Assembly (NCBI GenBank): GCA_016213595.1
Contig: JACRAA010000434.1
Coordinates: 1 to 27,161 of the forward strand
From: Actinomycetota bacterium
Lineage (GTDB): Bacteria > Actinomycetota > Actinomycetes > Propionibacteriales > Propionibacteriaceae
Reading direction: 5' to 3'
DNA length: 27,161 nucleotides
A program made the position numbers and the translations under genes. The notes beneath the pieces were generated by a model, which was given only the letters and a program-made list of their open reading frames with translations, had not been told where the DNA came from and ran no database searches. Within the stretch, counting starts at the first letter, position 1. Each line of letters starts with the position of its first letter. Positions 1 through 7,695 of the stretch are shown here, piece by piece.

Positions 1-201
1 AGGAGTGCTGGGCCAGGCGACGACGTGGGGGGTGCCGAGGGCGACCGGATGGTCGCAGCCGGGGCAGCGGTACGGCTTCGTCGCGGCAGCGCCCGGCACG
101 CTCCGTACGATCCATCGCCCGTCGCTCTTCACGACGCTCGTCGCATGACCCGCGCCCAGCGGTCGAGGAGCACGCAGGTGCTTGCTGGGGCGGCGAGCCA
201 T
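1..201 (-). CDS. Conserved actinobacterial hypothetical protein (N-terminal part, runs off left edge)
   Basis: The gene starts at an ATG read leftwards from 201 and is still open at base 1, so only its first 67 residues are visible. The protein begins MARRPSKHLRAPRP and then has a YRCPGCDHPV segment (a CxxC pair) followed by GTPHVVAWP. From memory, short basic proteins with a CPGC-x-I/V-x-GTPHVV segment are conserved near nucS in actinomycetes and are often labelled ATP/GTP-binding without direct proof; I do not assign a function. A -10-like TATCGT lies 7 nt before the ATG with no Shine-Dalgarno, suggesting a leaderless transcript. The gene is divergent from the deacetylase. The full length and C-terminal half cannot be judged. 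Confidence 0.7.
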   Translation of the reverse strand, partial: MARRPSKHLRAPRPLGAGHATSVVKSDGRWIVRSVPGAAATKPYRCPGCDHPVALGTPHVVAWPSTP

Positions 202-208
202 GACGGTG

Positions 209-214
209 ACGATA
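209..214 (-). promoter_or_regulatory. Putative -10 element (TATCGT) of leaderless minus-strand gene
   Basis: Read on the minus strand the sequence is TATCGT, then 7 nt, then the ATG at 201. It fits the actinobacterial TANNNT -10 pattern, and no ribosome binding site precedes the start. I see no convincing -35 element. Confidence 0.4.
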
Positions 215-270
215 CCTGCTCGATCTGAGGCTTCCGGTCGTGGCCTGACCGTGGGCCCCGTTCCGCGGCT

Positions 271-276
271 TACGCT
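271..276 (+). promoter_or_regulatory. Putative -10 element (TACGCT) of leaderless deacetylase gene
   Basis: TACGCT is followed by six bases and then the GTG start at 283, which would place the transcript start on or next to the start codon. No Shine-Dalgarno lies before the GTG. A CTGACC at 245-250 resembles a -35 box, but the spacer of 20 nt is long. Confidence 0.4.
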
Positions 277-282
277 GATGAG

Positions 283-1266
283 GTGGTCGATCACCGGGCT
301 CGGCGAGGCGAGAGCCTTCGCCGACTCGTGTGGGGCTCGGCAGTCCCGCTGGTCGTCGCGGCGACCCTGTCCGCCTGTGCGATCCATCCTCCGCCCTCGA
401 TGACCTTCCCCACCTCGTCAGGGAGCCGGAGCGGTCCGGCCGCGAGTCCGAGCGGCCCCTCAGCGGACGGGAGCGTTCCGTCAGTGGGGGCGAGCGCCTC
501 CGCGCCGAGGACTGACGTCTCCCGGTCGAGCGCCAGCGGCAAGCCTTCCTCGTCGAGCGCGAGTGCGAGCGCTTCGGGGACGGCAGCCCAGGGGTCCTGT
601 CCCCAGCCCCCGGCGGCGTTCGTCGACACCGCTCCCGGCGCAGGCCGGACGGTTGCCCTGACGTTCGACGACGGGCCCGCGCCCGCCGACCTCGAGATCG
701 TGCCGATCCTGAACCGCTACGGCATCCACGCGACGTTCTTCGAGACCGGACGACATGCCCTGGAGGACTCGGCGGTGACCCGGTACGTCGCCGGGGCGGG
801 CAACCTCGTCGAGGACCACTCGTGGGACCACCTGTACCCCAGAGAGGTCCAGGGTGGCTGGACCGTGCCGTACCTGACGGACCAGCTCGTCCGTACCCGA
901 GCGGAGCTCTCCGGCCTCACCGGGCAGCCGGTGTGCTTCGTCCGGCCCCCAGGCGGCTTCACCGACCACGTCCTCACGGCGGCCGGGCCCCTGGGCATGA
1001 CGGCGGTCTCGTGGTCGGTGGACGGCTTCGACTGGAAGCAGCCGGGGGTGGTGACGGCAGCGGCAACAGCCACGATCGTGGCGAACGCCACCACCGCAGG
1101 CGCGCTCGACCACCCCATCGTGCTGCTCCACTCGGGGAAGGCGAGCCACGAGGCCGACACGCTGGTCAGCCCGTTCCGGGGGAACACGGTCGCCGCGCTG
1201 CCGCAGATCATCACGTGGTACCTGGACCACGGGTACACGTTCGTACGCCTCGACGGAACGACCTGA
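283..1266 (+). CDS. Secreted polysaccharide deacetylase (NodB domain) lipoprotein
   Basis: The 327-aa protein starts at GTG. It opens with Arg-rich residues and a hydrophobic stretch ending in the lipobox LSAC (Cys about residue 32), so it is probably exported and lipid-anchored. Residues about 35-105 are a Ser/Pro/Ala-rich linker typical of cell-wall proteins. The C-terminal NodB domain (carbohydrate esterase family 4) shows TFDDGP (motif 1, catalytic and metal Asp), HSWDH (motif 2 metal His pair), RPPGG (motif 3), DGFDW (motif 4) and VLLHSG (motif 5 His). Family members remove N- or O-acetyl groups from peptidoglycan or other polysaccharides. The substrate cannot be read from sequence; peptidoglycan is a guess from the anchoring. 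It lies 75 bp before nucS on the same strand, but nucS seems to have its own promoter. Confidence 0.9.
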   Translation: MVDHRARRGESLRRLVWGSAVPLVVAATLSACAIHPPPSMTFPTSSGSRSGPAASPSGPSADGSVPSVGASASAPRTDVSRSSASGKPSSSSASASASGTAAQGSCPQPPAAFVDTAPGAGRTVALTFDDGPAPADLEIVPILNRYGIHATFFETGRHALEDSAVTRYVAGAGNLVEDHSWDHLYPREVQGGWTVPYLTDQLVRTRAELSGLTGQPVCFVRPPGGFTDHVLTAAGPLGMTAVSWSVDGFDWKQPGVVTAAATATIVANATTAGALDHPIVLLHSGKASHEADTLVSPFRGNTVAALPQIITWYLDHGYTFVRLDGTT

Positions 1267-1329
1267 CGCTCTGCGACAGCGCTCCGCGGTCGAACGGTGG
1301 TCGTTGCGACAGACGAGCGGACGTGCCAG

Positions 1330-1335
1330 TACGGT
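1330..1335 (+). promoter_or_regulatory. Putative -10 element (TACGGT) of leaderless nucS
   Basis: TACGGT lies six bases before the GTG at 1342, the start that matches the N-terminus of NucS proteins. TTGCGACA at 1304-1311 could supply a -35 element. The arrangement supports a leaderless transcript and argues against the upstream GTG at 1297 as start. Confidence 0.45.
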
Positions 1336-1341
1336 GTCCGG

Positions 1342-2034
1342 GTGCGCCTCCTGATCGCTCGCTGCCAGGTCGACTACGCCGGCAAGCTCACCGCTCATCT
1401 GCCGATGGCGCCCCGGCTGCTCGTGGTCAAGGCCGACGGGTCCGTCTCCGTCCACGCCGATGACAAGGCGTACAAGCCTCTCAACTGGATGAGCGCGCCC
1501 TGCACGCTCACGGTCCGCGTCGCCGGGGACGAGCCGCTCGACGAGGCGGTCGCCGAGGTCTGGGAGGTGCGCAACACGTCCGGAGACACGCTGCAGATCA
1601 CGATCGCCGAGGTGCTGCACGACTCGAGCCACGACCTGGGCGTGGACCCGGGCCTGCAGAAGGACGGCGTCGAGAAGCACCTGCAGGCACTCCTGGCCCA
1701 GAACCCGTCGGCCCTGGGGGACGGCTGGACGCTGGTACAGCGCGAGTACTACACGCCCATCGGCCCGGTCGACCTCGTGTGCCGCGATGCCGCCGGAGGC
1801 TATGTCGCCATCGAGGTGAAGCGGCGGGGTGAGATCGACGGCGTGGAACAGCTCACGCGCTACCTGGAGCTGATGCGGCGTGAGCCGAGGTTCTCGACCC
1901 TGAGCGGTGTGCTCGCGGCCCAGCAGGTCAAGCCGCAGGCCAGGGTCCTCGCAGCGGACCGCGGGATTGCCGTCGTCACCGTCGACTACGACACGTTGCG
2001 GGGCCTCGACAGCAGCGACGACCGCCTGTTCTGA
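1342..2034 (+). CDS. nucS: Mismatch-specific endonuclease NucS (EndoMS)
   Basis: NucS cuts both strands at mispaired bases and replaces MutS/MutL mismatch repair in many actinobacteria and some archaea. This is a 230-aa protein. The N-terminal beta-sandwich dimerisation/DNA-binding part (residues about 1-105) includes HADDKAYKPLNWM. The C-terminal RecB-like nuclease shows PVDLVCRD (Asp144), AIEVKRRGEIDG (Glu158, Lys160) and EQLTRYLE. The last residues, DDRLF, resemble the C-terminal clamp-binding tail reported for EndoMS. The GTG at 1342 is chosen because homologues begin (M/V)RLVIARC and a -10-like box sits six bases upstream; a GTG at 1297 would add 15 residues. Its stop is 4 bp from the stop of the convergent AI-2E gene. 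The catalytic set looks intact. Confidence 0.95.
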   Translation: MRLLIARCQVDYAGKLTAHLPMAPRLLVVKADGSVSVHADDKAYKPLNWMSAPCTLTVRVAGDEPLDEAVAEVWEVRNTSGDTLQITIAEVLHDSSHDLGVDPGLQKDGVEKHLQALLAQNPSALGDGWTLVQREYYTPIGPVDLVCRDAAGGYVAIEVKRRGEIDGVEQLTRYLELMRREPRFSTLSGVLAAQQVKPQARVLAADRGIAVVTVDYDTLRGLDSSDDRLF

Positions 2035-2038
2035 CCGC

Positions 2039-3307
2039 CTACCTCGCGTCGAGCGCGGGCAGGACGACCTCGCGGTAGATGAGCAGGAGCGCGGCAGCCA
2101 GCGGCACCGCCATGACGGCTCCGGGGATGCCGAGGGTCGTACCCCCCGCGAGTGCGGCCACCACCACGAGAGCGCCCGGCACCTTCACCTGACGGGCCAT
2201 GAGGCGCGGCTGCGTGAAGTACGTGTCGAACTGCTGGTACAGGACGCAGAACACGAGGCAGATCACGCCGACGGTCGGGCTCACCGAAAGGCCGATGAGG
2301 CTCACGATGACGATGTTCATCATCCCGCCGATCAGCGGGATGTACGTGAGGAGCGCGACCATGAACGCCAGCGCCAGCGCGTACTGGGGGATGCCGACGA
2401 ACGACAGGAAGACGAAGAACACGAACCCGGCGATGACGACATCGATGGTCATCGAGGTGACGTAGCCACCGATGCGGGTGAACATCTCGTCAGCGAGGTA
2501 CTTGGCACGCGGGCGACGCGAGCCGGGGGACAGCAGGTAGATCGTGGTCTTGATCTGGGGCAGGCTGCTCAGGAAGTAGGCCGTCAGGACGATCGTCACG
2601 ATGAGCGAGAAGAGGGCGTTCACGACGAGCGCGCCGGCGCCGAGCAGACCGTTCCACAGCGAGTTGAGGAGGCTGCCGTTGGTCAGGAAGTCCGTCAGCC
2701 GCGCGATGAAGTGGTACTGGGCATCGAGGTTCGCGATCTGCTGGTTCTCCCGCAGCGACTGGATGTAGCTCGGGGCGTTCTTGTAGAGGGCCGTTCCCTG
2801 CTCGGTCACGACGGGGAGCAGGGCGGTGGCGCCGAGGACGACCACAACGAGCAGTCCGACCATGACGGCAACGACTGCGAGGCCGCGCGGAAACTTGCGG
2901 GCCGTGAGCCACTCGACCATCGGGTTGAGGCCGAGCGCGATGAAGAGGCTGAGCAGGACGATGAGGAGGATCGCCTTGAGCGAGATCAGCGTCATGGCCA
3001 GGCCGATGGCGACGAGGGCCCCGATGGTGGCGTAGAACCCCAGCGCGAAGGGCTGCCTGATCGTGATGTCGCTTCCGGTCTCGCTCGGGACCGGCGGGGG
3101 TACGGGCACGACGCTCTCAGCGGGGTCGACGACGAGATGCCGGGTCGTCATCCGCCGCAGGGCAGTCACCGGCCAGTGGAAGCGCGATCCGGTGGCATGA
3201 CCCTCGACGGCTTCCTCGCTCTGGTCGACGGCATCTGTCTCCGGGAGCGGGATGTTCCCGACCGACTCGTCCTCGATGAGGGGCTTCGGGACTTCGCCCT
3301 GCGTCAT
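2039..3307 (-). CDS. AI-2E family transporter (multi-pass membrane protein)
   Basis: This 422-aa protein has a polar N-terminal region of about 90 residues, then paired hydrophobic helices (FALGFYATIGALVAIGLAM, LIVLLSLFIALGLNPMVEWL, GLAVVAVMVGLLVVVVLGA). A long extracytoplasmic-type segment (residues about 160-215) follows, then at least four more helices. The family hallmarks ALGLNPMVEWL, YIPLIGG, FDTYFTQPRLMARQVKVPGALVVVAALAGG and LGIPGAVMAVPLAA place it in the AI-2E/PerM family. Members include the autoinducer-2 exporter TqsA, and others act as Na+/H+ or metabolite exporters; the substrate here is unknown. Its ATG overlaps the stop of the upstream coiled-coil gene by 4 bp (ATGA), indicating translational coupling. 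The unusually long polar N-terminus may be cytoplasmic. Confidence 0.88.
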   Translation of the reverse strand: MTQGEVPKPLIEDESVGNIPLPETDAVDQSEEAVEGHATGSRFHWPVTALRRMTTRHLVVDPAESVVPVPPPVPSETGSDITIRQPFALGFYATIGALVAIGLAMTLISLKAILLIVLLSLFIALGLNPMVEWLTARKFPRGLAVVAVMVGLLVVVVLGATALLPVVTEQGTALYKNAPSYIQSLRENQQIANLDAQYHFIARLTDFLTNGSLLNSLWNGLLGAGALVVNALFSLIVTIVLTAYFLSSLPQIKTTIYLLSPGSRRPRAKYLADEMFTRIGGYVTSMTIDVVIAGFVFFVFLSFVGIPQYALALAFMVALLTYIPLIGGMMNIVIVSLIGLSVSPTVGVICLVFCVLYQQFDTYFTQPRLMARQVKVPGALVVVAALAGGTTLGIPGAVMAVPLAAALLLIYREVVLPALDAR

Positions 3308-4626
3308 CGACCCTCTCTCTCACCGGACGTGCGGTTGTGCGCATCGTCCCTGCTGCCCGACTGGGGGTCACGCATCTCATCCTCGGAACGGCTCTGCGAC
3401 TGATGGAGGCTCGACGAGGAGGACCGCCCCCGGCGCCGTGCAACTCTCCCGCGAGGCGACGGCTGCTTCTCCGCGACCGCAGGTTCCGCGGGGGCGGGGC
3501 TCGCAGCGTGCTCGAGCGCGGGGCTCACAGTCTCCGCGGGCGCGGGGTTCGCAGCCTCAGCAGGCGCGGGGTTCGCAGGCTCCTCGGCATCCTGGGCCGG
3601 GTCGTCACTCGGGTAGAGCGCCTCAGGCCAGTCCCCGGCGCTCGTGTCCTGGTCCTCTGCCGCCTGTCGCCCGATGCCCGCGATGTGCCCGAGCTGGTTC
3701 TGGATCGCCTTCTTCTGCTGGGCGAGCGCATCGATCTCGGCGACGAGCTGCTCCTTGCGCCGCCTGGCCTCCGCATCGAGACGGGCCCGGAGCTGGGCAC
3801 CGGCGGCGCGGGTCGCGGCAAGGTGCTGCTCGGCCTCACGTACGGCCTGGATCCGCATGTTCTCCGCCTCGACGCCGGCGGTCGAGCGGATCTGGACCGC
3901 GGCGGCCGTCTGGTCCTCCAGCACCTTCGTCGCGGTCTCGTGCTGTCTCGTCGCGTCCGCGAGCAGCTCCGCCGCCTGCCGATGAGCCTCGCTGGTCGTA
4001 CGGGCGGCGGTGGACTGCGCCTCGTCGGCGACCGCGTGGGCCTCACCTGTGATCCGTACCGCCTCCACCTGCGCGGCAGCGACGATCGCGGCCGCCTGCT
4101 GCTCGGCCTCATGGGTGATCGCGTCCGCGTGCCGCCTGGCGGAGGCGACGACCTGGTCGGCTTCGGCCCGCGCGGCGGCCAGCGTCTGGTTCAGCTCGTC
4201 GGTCTGCTTGTCACGCAGCCGTCGAAGGTTGGCCATCGCGGTGGAGCGCATGTCGTCGGCCTCCTGCTGGCCGGCCGCACGCAGGCCCTCAGCGTCTCGG
4301 CTCGCGGCCTGCCTGATGGCCTCAGCCTCGAGCTCAGCGCGGGTCCTCAGCTCGTCCGACTGCGACTCCGCTGCAGTGAGCAGCACGGAGGCGTGACCGG
4401 AGAGCCGCGTGAGGTCGCTGGCGTTGGCATGGGCCTTCAGCCGCTCGTGCTCGGCGCCCTGCTCCCTGACCCGACGACGCAGCTCGAGGACCTGCCGTTC
4501 GAGCTTGCGGACGTGGTCGTCGACTTCCTTCTTGTCGTAGCCGAGAACGGCATTCGGGAAACCGCCGACGACCGTCGCGCGCTCGTCGAACATGGCGAGG
4601 CCGGGGTCCTCGTAGTCGTCGTTCAT
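3304..4626 (-). CDS. DivIVA/FilP-like long coiled-coil protein
   Basis: The ATG at 4626 has GAGGAG eight bases upstream, giving 440 aa; two upstream in-frame ATGs (4641, 4662) lack that support. Residues about 20-45 (GGFPNAVLGYDKKEVDDHV) resemble the DivIVA N-terminal membrane-targeting segment. Residues about 45-320 are an almost uninterrupted Ala/Glu/Arg-rich coiled coil with repeated EAxxxxxxA blocks. A Pro/Ala tail carries NPAPAE repeats, and the end is basic and then Ser-rich. Proteins of this build (DivIVA/Wag31; Scy and FilP in Streptomyces) organise polar growth and cytoskeleton-like filaments. From memory, Streptomyces scy/filP also lie beside methylmalonyl-CoA epimerase, as here, which favours a FilP/Scy relative, but no orthology is proven. 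Its stop overlaps the AI-2E start by 4 bp. Confidence 0.78.
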   Translation of the reverse strand: MNDDYEDPGLAMFDERATVVGGFPNAVLGYDKKEVDDHVRKLERQVLELRRRVREQGAEHERLKAHANASDLTRLSGHASVLLTAAESQSDELRTRAELEAEAIRQAASRDAEGLRAAGQQEADDMRSTAMANLRRLRDKQTDELNQTLAAARAEADQVVASARRHADAITHEAEQQAAAIVAAAQVEAVRITGEAHAVADEAQSTAARTTSEAHRQAAELLADATRQHETATKVLEDQTAAAVQIRSTAGVEAENMRIQAVREAEQHLAATRAAGAQLRARLDAEARRRKEQLVAEIDALAQQKKAIQNQLGHIAGIGRQAAEDQDTSAGDWPEALYPSDDPAQDAEEPANPAPAEAANPAPAETVSPALEHAASPAPAEPAVAEKQPSPRGRVARRRGRSSSSSLHQSQSRSEDEMRDPQSGSRDDAHNRTSGEREGR

Positions 4627-4712
4627 TCGGCCGCTCCTCATGCCGGACGGGTGGGACTTCAAGAAGGCTACCCTGTGGCCGTTGGCCCGCCCGGCATATC
4701 GCGAGCGGAGTA

Positions 4713-5147
4713 TCAGTGAGCGACGGGCTCGACGATCTCGAGGAGGATGCCGCCCGTGTCCTTCGGGTGGGCGAACTGGATCCGCGAACCGCCCGTACCG
4801 ATCTTGGGCTCCGGGTACAGCAGACGGACGCCACCGGCGCGGAGCGCATCGGAGACGGCGTCGATGTCGGCGACCCGGTAGGCGAGCTGCTGGATCCCCG
4901 GGCCGTTCTTCGCGATGAACTTGGCGATGGTCGAGCTCTCGTTCAGCGGGGCGAGCAGCTGGATCTGCGCGTTCTCGGCACCCTGCGCGCCCGTACCGAG
5001 CATGGCCTCCTCGACACCCTGCTCCTCGTTCGTCTCCCGGTGGAGCAGGCGCCAGCCGAGCACCTCGGTGTGGAACTTGATGGCCTCGTCGAGGTTCGGG
5101 ACGGCGAGGCCGACGTGATCGATGCAGACAAAGAGGTCGGTGTTCAT
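4713..5147 (-). CDS. mce: Methylmalonyl-CoA epimerase (VOC/glyoxalase fold)
   Basis: The enzyme interconverts (2R)- and (2S)-methylmalonyl-CoA in propionyl-CoA metabolism. At 144 aa it has the usual family length. The VOC fold is seen as CIDHVGLAVPNLDEA (metal His11), EEQGVEEAML (catalytic Glu47), QIQLLAPLNESST (metal Gln63), GTGGSRIQFAHPK and GILLEIVEP (metal Glu137). At the position where the characterised propionibacterial enzyme has LHH (third metal ligand), this protein has IQQ (Gln86-Gln87). The other family signatures are intact, so I keep the assignment but note the substitution. The ATG at 5147 is chosen by homology; the upstream open frame lacks family sequence. It lies 86 bp upstream of the coiled-coil gene on the same strand and diverges from the small membrane gene. 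Confidence 0.87.
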   Translation of the reverse strand: MNTDLFVCIDHVGLAVPNLDEAIKFHTEVLGWRLLHRETNEEQGVEEAMLGTGAQGAENAQIQLLAPLNESSTIAKFIAKNGPGIQQLAYRVADIDAVSDALRAGGVRLLYPEPKIGTGGSRIQFAHPKDTGGILLEIVEPVAH

Positions 5148-5217
5148 GGGCGACAGCCTGTCACACACCCCTCCCGCCGCCTTCAAGGGGTCCTCGCTCG
5201 ACACGCCCCACGAGGTC

Positions 5218-5247
5218 CTGACCGGGACCGGGTTCGTCATGCAAGAT
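5218..5247 (+). promoter_or_regulatory. Possible promoter for the small membrane/PH-domain gene pair
   Basis: CTGACC (5218-5223), an 18-nt spacer and CAAGAT (5242-5247) roughly resemble -35 and -10 boxes. They lie in the 132-bp divergent region between mce and the small membrane gene. A strong purine-rich ribosome binding site (GGGAGGGG) follows just before the ATG at 5280. Confidence 0.28.
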
Positions 5248-5279
5248 GAGGTGGCTCGACTCAGGAGAAGGGAGGGGCC

Positions 5280-5435
5280 ATGGGATGGATCCGGAAGGCG
5301 ATCTGGCTGCTGGTGGCCGCCTTCGTCCTGTTCTACCTCTTCACCCGGCCCGAGCATGCCGCAGGAGCGGTGAAGACGTTCGTCGGTGCCTTCGATGCCA
5401 TCATCCGGTTCTTCACAGCGCTCGCTTCCCGCTGA
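5280..5435 (+). CDS. Small membrane protein, 51 aa
   Basis: The ATG at 5280 is preceded by a strong GGGAGGGG ribosome binding site. The 51-aa product begins MGWIRKAIWLLVAAFVLFYL, a positively charged start followed by one hydrophobic helix. It then has FTRPEHAAGAVKTFVGAF and a second, amphipathic segment DAIIRFFTALASR. This looks like a single-pass membrane protein with an amphipathic tail. It overlaps the start of the following PH-domain gene by about 41 bp in another frame, which suggests coupled translation and a shared membrane role. I do not recognise a named family. The strong ribosome binding site and a composition typical of a membrane protein make it a probable real gene. Confidence 0.7.
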   Translation: MGWIRKAIWLLVAAFVLFYLFTRPEHAAGAVKTFVGAFDAIIRFFTALASR

Positions 5436-5988
5436 GCCGCGGGTCCGGCGGACCAGCTACCTGCGGCCGGACATCGACCGCCACCTCCTCCACGACGACG
5501 GGGAGATCGTCATCGTGGAGATCGCGAAGCCGCCCGTGGCCGCAGTCGGCCCCGCAGCCTGGGTCGTCGCCGGGGTAGCGATCCTGGTGCTCATGGGCTT
5601 CGCCGGTCCCGGCTGGTGGCTCATGCTCCTCGTCGGCCTCGGGCTCGCGGCCCTCGGCCTCTTCCGCGTCCACGAGCTGCACATGGACCGGTTCGTCGTG
5701 ACCAACCTGAGGGTGTTCCGGGTGCACGGCACCTTCGAGCGGCACGTCGCGACCCTACCGCTGATGCGGATCCTTGACATCACGGTGCACCAGCCGTTCC
5801 TCGGCACCCTGTTCAACTTCGGGCACCTCGTCTTCGAGTCGGCCGCGCAGGACCAGGGTCTGCGCGACATCAAGTACGTCGACGACCCGTTCACCATGGA
5901 GCACGTCATCGAGCCGGTCATCCAGCGTTCGGGGGTACGTCCCATCGCCGTACGCCGCGCGGCCACTACTGAGGACGACGGCACCTGA
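5395..5988 (+). CDS. PH-domain (bPH2/YdbT-like) membrane protein
   Basis: The product is about 197 aa. Residues about 15-40 (SYLRPDIDRHLLHDDGEIVIVE) are a soluble lead-in. Two transmembrane helices follow (AVGPAAWVVAGVAILVLMGF and GWWLMLLVGLGLAALGLF), then a bacterial PH domain containing DRFVVTNLRVFRVHGTFERHV, LPLMRILDITVHQPFLGTLFNFGHLVFESAAQDQGL and IKYVDDP. This matches the bPH2 pattern of a helix pair plus a domain that follows TNxRV with xRHxxxxPLxRxxDI. The function of such proteins is mostly unknown; they are membrane-anchored. The start is uncertain: ATG 5395 and GTG 5386 both lie inside the preceding small gene and neither has a clear ribosome binding site, so translation is probably coupled. 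Its stop lies 5 bp from that of the convergent pgm gene. Confidence 0.85.
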   Translation: MPSSGSSQRSLPAEPRVRRTSYLRPDIDRHLLHDDGEIVIVEIAKPPVAAVGPAAWVVAGVAILVLMGFAGPGWWLMLLVGLGLAALGLFRVHELHMDRFVVTNLRVFRVHGTFERHVATLPLMRILDITVHQPFLGTLFNFGHLVFESAAQDQGLRDIKYVDDPFTMEHVIEPVIQRSGVRPIAVRRAATTEDDGT

Positions 5989-5993
5989 CGCGG

Positions 5994-7616
5994 TCAGCCG
6001 AGCACAGCGTCAACGACCTGACGTGCCTCCTTCTGCACCTCCGCGAGGTGGTCGGGACCCTTGAGCGACTCGGCATAGATCTTGTAGACGTTCTCGGTGC
6101 CCGACGGTCGGGCCGCGAACCAGGCGTGCTCGGTGGCGACCTTGAGGCCCCCGATCGGCGCTCCGTTGCCGGGCGCCGTCGTCAGCTTGGCCGTGATCGG
6201 CTCCCCGGCGAGGTCGGTGGCGGTGACGTCCGCTGGGGACAGCCGGCCGAGCTTCTGCTTCTGCTCCCGTGTGGCGGGAGCGTCGACGCGGGCATACGAG
6301 GAGACGCCGTACCGCGCCTCGAGCTCGGCGTACAGCTGCGACGGCGTCTTGCCCGTCACGGCCAGGATCTCGCTGGCCAGCAGGTCGAGGAGGATGCCGT
6401 CCTTGTCGGTCGTCCAGGTGCGGCCGGCCTTTGTGAGGAAGGACGCACCGGCGGACTCCTCGCCGCCGAATCCCAGCTCGCCGGAGATGAGGCCCGGGAC
6501 GAACCACTTGAAGCCGACCGGCACCTCGACGAGGGTGCGACCGAGCTCCTCCGCGACGCGGTCGATCATCGAGCTCGACACCAGCGTCTTGCCGATGCCG
6601 GCGGTGGCGGACCAACCGGGACGGTGCGCGTAGAGATAGCGGATCGCGACGGCCAGGTAGTGGTTGGGGTTGAGCAGGCCGGCATCCGGTGTGACCACGC
6701 CGTGGCGGTCCGCATCCGCGTCGTTGCCGGTGGCGATGTCGTACTTCTCCCTCTGCTGGACCAGGGACGCCATCGCGTACGGCGACGAGCAGTCCATCCG
6801 GATCTTGCCGTCGTGGTCCAGCGTCATGAACCGCCACGTAGGGTCGACGGTCGGGTTGACCACCGTGAGGTCGAGCCCGAGGTTCTCGGCGATGTAGGCC
6901 CAGTACTGGACGGACGCGCCGCCCATGGGGTCAGCCCCGATCCGTACGCCCGCAGACCGTATGGCGTCGAGGTCGATCGCGTTCGTCAGGTCCTGGCAGT
7001 ACGCGCTCCGGTAGTCCCAGCGCTCCACGTCGCACTGGGCGTACGGGACGCGGCGGACCTGTCGGGGATCGGCCAGCAGCTCGTTGGCACGGCGCGCGAT
7101 CACGGACGTGGCGTCGGTGTCGGCCGGACCCCCGTTCGGCGGGTTGTACTTGAAGCCGCCGTCCCGCGGTGGGTTGTGCGAGGGTGTCACCACGATGCCG
7201 TCCGCGAGCGGTCCCTGGGTGTCGCGGTTGTGGACGATCACCGCGCGGGAGAGTGACGGCGTGGGGGTGTACTCGTCCTCCCGCTCCGCACGGACATGGA
7301 CCCCCTGGGCGGTGAGCACCTCGATCGCCGTGCGCCACGCGGGCAGCGACAACGCGTGGGTGTCCTTTGCGATGTACAGCGGGCCGGTCGTGCCCTGTGA
7401 CGCGCGGTACTCGATGATCGCCTGCGTCGTCGCCGCGATGTGGGCGTCGTTGAAGGCCCCGTCGAGGCTCGAGCCCCGATGCCCCGAGGTGCCGAACACG
7501 ACCATCTGGTCGGGGTTCGTGGGGTCGGGGGTGGTGTCGTAGTACGCCGCCACGACCGCGTCGACGTCGATGAGGTCCTGGGCTTGGGCGGGGAGACCAG
7601 CGCGTTCGTGAGCCAT
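5994..7616 (-). CDS. pgm: Phosphoglucomutase (alpha-D-glucose phosphate-specific)
   Basis: The enzyme interconverts glucose-1-phosphate and glucose-6-phosphate, linking glycolysis to the alpha-glucan genes further along the window. At 540 aa it has the family's usual length. It shows VFGTSGHRGSS near residue 40, the active-site serine loop TPSHNPP (Ser146), the metal-binding loop GNDADADRHG (Asp299, Asp301, Asp303), the sugar-binding GGEESAGASF and the phosphate-binding RPSGTENVYKIY near the C-terminus. All four functional loops of the alpha-D-phosphohexomutase superfamily are intact. The ATG at 7616 fits homologues (MAHERAGLPAQAQDL); the frame continues upstream without family sequence. A CAGGAT six bases before the ATG may be a -10 box of a leaderless promoter. 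It is divergent from the thioredoxin/TPR gene. Confidence 0.95.
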   Translation of the reverse strand: MAHERAGLPAQAQDLIDVDAVVAAYYDTTPDPTNPDQMVVFGTSGHRGSSLDGAFNDAHIAATTQAIIEYRASQGTTGPLYIAKDTHALSLPAWRTAIEVLTAQGVHVRAEREDEYTPTPSLSRAVIVHNRDTQGPLADGIVVTPSHNPPRDGGFKYNPPNGGPADTDATSVIARRANELLADPRQVRRVPYAQCDVERWDYRSAYCQDLTNAIDLDAIRSAGVRIGADPMGGASVQYWAYIAENLGLDLTVVNPTVDPTWRFMTLDHDGKIRMDCSSPYAMASLVQQREKYDIATGNDADADRHGVVTPDAGLLNPNHYLAVAIRYLYAHRPGWSATAGIGKTLVSSSMIDRVAEELGRTLVEVPVGFKWFVPGLISGELGFGGEESAGASFLTKAGRTWTTDKDGILLDLLASEILAVTGKTPSQLYAELEARYGVSSYARVDAPATREQKQKLGRLSPADVTATDLAGEPITAKLTTAPGNGAPIGGLKVATEHAWFAARPSGTENVYKIYAESLKGPDHLAEVQKEARQVVDAVLG

Positions 7617-7695
7617 GCCCCCATCCTGGCAAGGACGGGGCGCGATGGCGAGCATTCGTGCGATCACCTCCCGGCAACGCTGGTTGAATGGCACC

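Noticed and set aside
1297..1341. Longer nucS start at GTG 1297
   Set aside because: The extra 15 residues do not resemble NucS N-termini and the -10-like TACGGT lies inside them.
1907..3403. Plus-strand open frame very rich in Asp, Glu, His and Arg
   Set aside because: It is the complement of hydrophobic codons of the AI-2E membrane protein, which explains its extreme charge.
3337..4719. Plus-strand open frame opposite the coiled-coil gene
   Set aside because: The composition follows the Ala/Glu-rich repeats on the other strand; no start signal or domain is seen.
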